DNA from: an uncultured Flavobacteriales bacterium
GTDB taxonomy: Bacteria > Bacteroidota > Bacteroidia > Flavobacteriales_F > PHOS-HE28
Reading direction: 5' to 3'
DNA: 64,000 nucleotides
NCBI GenBank assembly: GCA_937872175.1
Contig: CALMPI010000052.1
Span: forward strand, 27,534 to 91,533
Part shown: positions 61,972 through 64,000 of the stretch, in pieces
How the letters are laid out: the number at the start of each line of letters is the position of its first letter
Position numbering within the stretch: the stretch's first letter is position 1
Made by a program: the position numbers and the translations under genes
The notes under the pieces: model-generated
Told to the model about the DNA's origin: nothing
The model's input: only the letters and a program-made list of their open reading frames with translations
Database searches by the model: none

Positions 61972-63419
61972 GGAACATGGTGTTGCTGTTGTGCTGGGGT
62001 GCAGTGTTCCATGCCACTGGCCAACAGCCGTTCGATCTGGACACCTCGTTCCGCACGTTGTTGGAAGGTCGGAATGTGAACAGCATTGTGCCCTTGTCGG
62101 ATGGAAGCATCGTCGTTTCAGGCAGGATGCGATTTCCAGAGTTCCCTTGGACGGAGAAGCTCCTTGCGCGATTAGCACCGAACGGAACGCTGGATCCCTC
62201 CTTTGCTGCCACCGGTCTTGGCGGAGGTAGGATCACAGTCTGGACCAATAAATACTATGTACAAGGAGGCCAAAGCCTGCGTAGAGTAAACTTGGACGGG
62301 ACCAATGACTTGTCCTTCGCGATGAGCGCGGGTAACATTCCCTATTTCAGTCCTGGCCAAGGCGGCGACTACCACGTGTACCCCGATGGCCGGGTGCTGA
62401 TGACCGGGGTGCATGTGCTCAGCGACAGCATCCGCGGCTTCGAGGGCTTCTACAGCCTGGTGTGGTTCTCCAACACCGGCTACCTGGATACCACGGCTAT
62501 CCACCGGAAATGCGATGGCAGCATCGACTTCATCCATCCCCTTCCCGATGGCAAGTTCCTGCTAAGCGGCATCTTCACAACTTACGAAGGCCAGCCTGCC
62601 GGTCGCATTTTTCGCGTCCATCCCGATGGCGGCTTGGACACAAGTTTCAGTACCACCATTTTTTGGGGTCAAGCATATGGATGTCACCTTCTGGATGATG
62701 GCCGGATCTTGGCTGCAGGTCGATTTCAGATCAGCGGAGATCCCGATACGCTCCATTTGATCCGGTTGATGCCCAACGGCACCCTCGATCCCACCTTCAA
62801 CAACCACCTGCGCTCAGCCTATTTCACGTTCGGGGGCCTGATGCCTTGGGGAGGGATCACCCCGGTTCCACCGTTAGGCTATATTGTGAACGGAGCCTTC
62901 TCCATGATCGATGAGCAAGTACGTGGGGGCATCGCCTTGGTGGATACCTCCGGTGTTCTGTTGGACACGCATTTTACGGGCGCCGGTTGCGGGGTCTACG
63001 ATTACATGGGCTTCCCGTACAGCTCGGTGGAGTCCCTGATACCGGATCCGGTCGGCGGCGGTTTTTACATCTGCGGTGCTTATACAGGCTACGACGATGG
63101 GACGGTGAACGACACCACGCAGCGCTTCGTGAGCCGGTTGTACGGCTTGGATGTGGGGGTGCGGGAGGTGGAGGCACCGCTGGCGGTGCAGGTGGTGCCC
63201 AACCCCAGCCACGGTCCGGTGCGGGTGGAGCTGCCGGAGGCGATCGGCCCGGCCACGCTGCAGGTGGTGGATGCGCAGGGCAGGGTGGTACGGGTGCAGC
63301 GGGTTGCCAGTGGCCCCGCCGTGCTGGACCTCACCGGCCAGGCCGCCGGGGTCTATGCCGTGCGGGTGCGCACCGAGGCCGGCCGCAGCGGGCATGCGCG
63401 GGTACTGCTGCTGCATTGA
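61968..63419 (+). CDS. Secreted delta-60 repeat propeller protein with T9SS type A domain (tandem paralogue)
   Basis: 483 residues with a signal peptide (MVLLLCWGAVFHATGQ). It has the same start after the signal (QQPFDLDTSFRT), the same delta-60 repeats (VHPDGGLDTSFS, LMPNGTLDPTFNN) and the same joining sequence (YDDGTVNDTTQRFVSRLYGL) as the upstream gene. The sorting domain differs in sequence (VQVVPNPSHGPVRVEL, LQVVDAQGRVVRV, AAGVYAVRV), so domain ends have diverged or been exchanged. About 155 bp (62357-62512) are almost identical to 60892-61050. Confidence 0.85.
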   Translation: MRNMVLLLCWGAVFHATGQQPFDLDTSFRTLLEGRNVNSIVPLSDGSIVVSGRMRFPEFPWTEKLLARLAPNGTLDPSFAATGLGGGRITVWTNKYYVQGGQSLRRVNLDGTNDLSFAMSAGNIPYFSPGQGGDYHVYPDGRVLMTGVHVLSDSIRGFEGFYSLVWFSNTGYLDTTAIHRKCDGSIDFIHPLPDGKFLLSGIFTTYEGQPAGRIFRVHPDGGLDTSFSTTIFWGQAYGCHLLDDGRILAAGRFQISGDPDTLHLIRLMPNGTLDPTFNNHLRSAYFTFGGLMPWGGITPVPPLGYIVNGAFSMIDEQVRGGIALVDTSGVLLDTHFTGAGCGVYDYMGFPYSSVESLIPDPVGGGFYICGAYTGYDDGTVNDTTQRFVSRLYGLDVGVREVEAPLAVQVVPNPSHGPVRVELPEAIGPATLQVVDAQGRVVRVQRVASGPAVLDLTGQAAGVYAVRVRTEAGRSGHARVLLLH

Positions 63420-63558
63420 ACTCCGTGGTTCGCGCAGGCAGATGCACGGTCCGTCACCTGCTCCGGCGGATCCCTTCACGGTCCGTCACGCAGCTGGGCC
63501 GATCGATGTTCGCCGCCCCTAGCTTGAGCGCATTCACCTGACGAAAAAACCAACACCC

Positions 63559-63942
63559 ATGGACAACAGCAGCAACGCGCTCAACTGGTTCGAGATCGCC
63601 GTGACCGACATCGACCGCGCGCAGAACTTCTACGAGGCCGTCTTTGGCATCCGCATGGAGCCGATGGAATTCCCGGGGCTGCAGATGCGCGCCTTTCCCG
63701 CCGACAACATGAACGGCAAGGCCGGCGGTGCGCTGGCCAAGAGCGACAACCACAAGCCCAGCGCCGAGGGGGCCATCATCTACCTGAACGCCAACCCCGA
63801 TCTGGCCGGTCCGCTGGGCCGCGTGGAGGCCAACGGCGGCAAGGTGCTCATGCCCAAGACGCACATCAGCGACGACATCGGCCACATGGCCTTCTTCCTG
63901 GACACCGAGGGGAACGCCGTGGCGATGCACTCCAACGGTTGA
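63559..63942 (+). CDS. VOC-family (glyoxalase/bleomycin-resistance fold) protein
   Basis: 127 residues, cytoplasmic. LNWFEIAVTDIDRAQNFYEAVFG is the standard first beta-alpha unit of the VOC fold, and the end DIGHMAFFLDTEGNAVAMHS is the standard last strand pair. Glu or His residues at the usual metal positions are present in part. The substrate is unknown. It is separated by 139 bp from the secreted-protein array and is probably its own unit. Confidence 0.88.
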   Translation: MDNSSNALNWFEIAVTDIDRAQNFYEAVFGIRMEPMEFPGLQMRAFPADNMNGKAGGALAKSDNHKPSAEGAIIYLNANPDLAGPLGRVEANGGKVLMPKTHISDDIGHMAFFLDTEGNAVAMHSNG

Positions 63943-63946
63943 ACGG

Positions 63947-64000
63947 GAGTGGCGAGTGACGAGTGGCGAGTGGCGAGTGGCGAGTGGCGAGTGGCGAGTG
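63947..64000. repeat. 7-bp tandem repeat (GAGTGGC) running off the window end
   Basis: Nearly eight copies of GAGTGGC are seen, with one GAGTGAC variant in copy two. The array starts 5 bp after the stop of the VOC gene and continues past the window end. There are no spacers, so it is not a CRISPR array. Confidence 0.9.

Noticed and set aside
63947..64000. CRISPR array at the window end
   Set aside because: The unit is 7 bp with no spacers; no cas gene is nearby.
1..64000. tRNA, rRNA or riboswitch
   Set aside because: No convincing cloverleaf, rRNA core sequence or known riboswitch core was recognised in the intergenic regions; small novel RNAs cannot be excluded by eye.

Overview
The window looks like chromosomal DNA of a GC-rich member of the Bacteroidota, most likely an uncultured Flavobacteriales. 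The grounds are canonical type IX secretion (T9SS) C-terminal domains, GEVED, DUF285/BspA, 3-coathanger-like and delta-60 repeat modules in secreted proteins, Y_Y_Y-propeller histidine kinases, -7 boxes of the TAnnTTTG type, and a core block (OstA-like/LptD/MlaD/amidase/(Fe-S) proteins) arranged as is usual in Flavobacteriia. The genus is not determinable from the sequence alone. No rRNA, tRNA, CRISPR array or intact insertion sequence was seen.

Region 1 (1-39,000) is a secreted-protein and adhesin island. It contains the same cassette twice. Each cassette has a response regulator and a propeller histidine kinase on the minus strand, divergently facing a tail-fibre-like, signal-peptide-bearing protein on the plus strand. 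Downstream come further secreted proteins: tail-fibre paralogues, metalloproteases, a BNR/Vps10-like propeller and an FGE-like protein. A protein with a shared ~245-residue C-terminal module runs convergently into each regulator. That module ends in two dockerin-like D-x-N/T-x-N-G loops and occurs six times (ends at 4180, 12736, 16728, 22043, 33160, 38913). Parts of the copies are identical at DNA level, so the island evolves by duplication and gene conversion. Three 18-bp dyads (16770, 22795, 25996) of the form nTCATTnnnnnnAATGAn lie in intergenic or junction positions of the cassettes and are candidate operators for the two nearly identical LuxR-type regulators.

Region 2 (39,000-44,200) holds secreted proteins; two have canonical T9SS type A signals (39117 and 42049) and one (40655) has only a degenerate version. 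Region 3 (44,200-47,550) has an OmpH/Skp-like chaperone, DUF4924, an OstA/LptA-like protein and a small conserved Bacteroidota protein often misnamed an ABC transporter ATPase. A tricorn-like protease (47,638-50,898) follows.

Region 4 (50,940-60,165) is envelope and energy housekeeping. A minus-strand run has an amidase, an MCE/MlaD protein, a membrane 4Fe-4S protein, a HAD-like protein, a four-helix-bundle protein, a CCG-domain protein and a PIN/DUF6364 toxin-antitoxin pair. LptD is divergent from the amidase, and a TrpG/PabA-type amidotransferase converges on LptD. Region 5 (60,300-63,420) is a tandem array of delta-60 propeller T9SS proteins, headed by what looks like the 3' remnant of a third copy. 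A VOC-family protein and a 7-bp tandem repeat running off the window end close the sequence.
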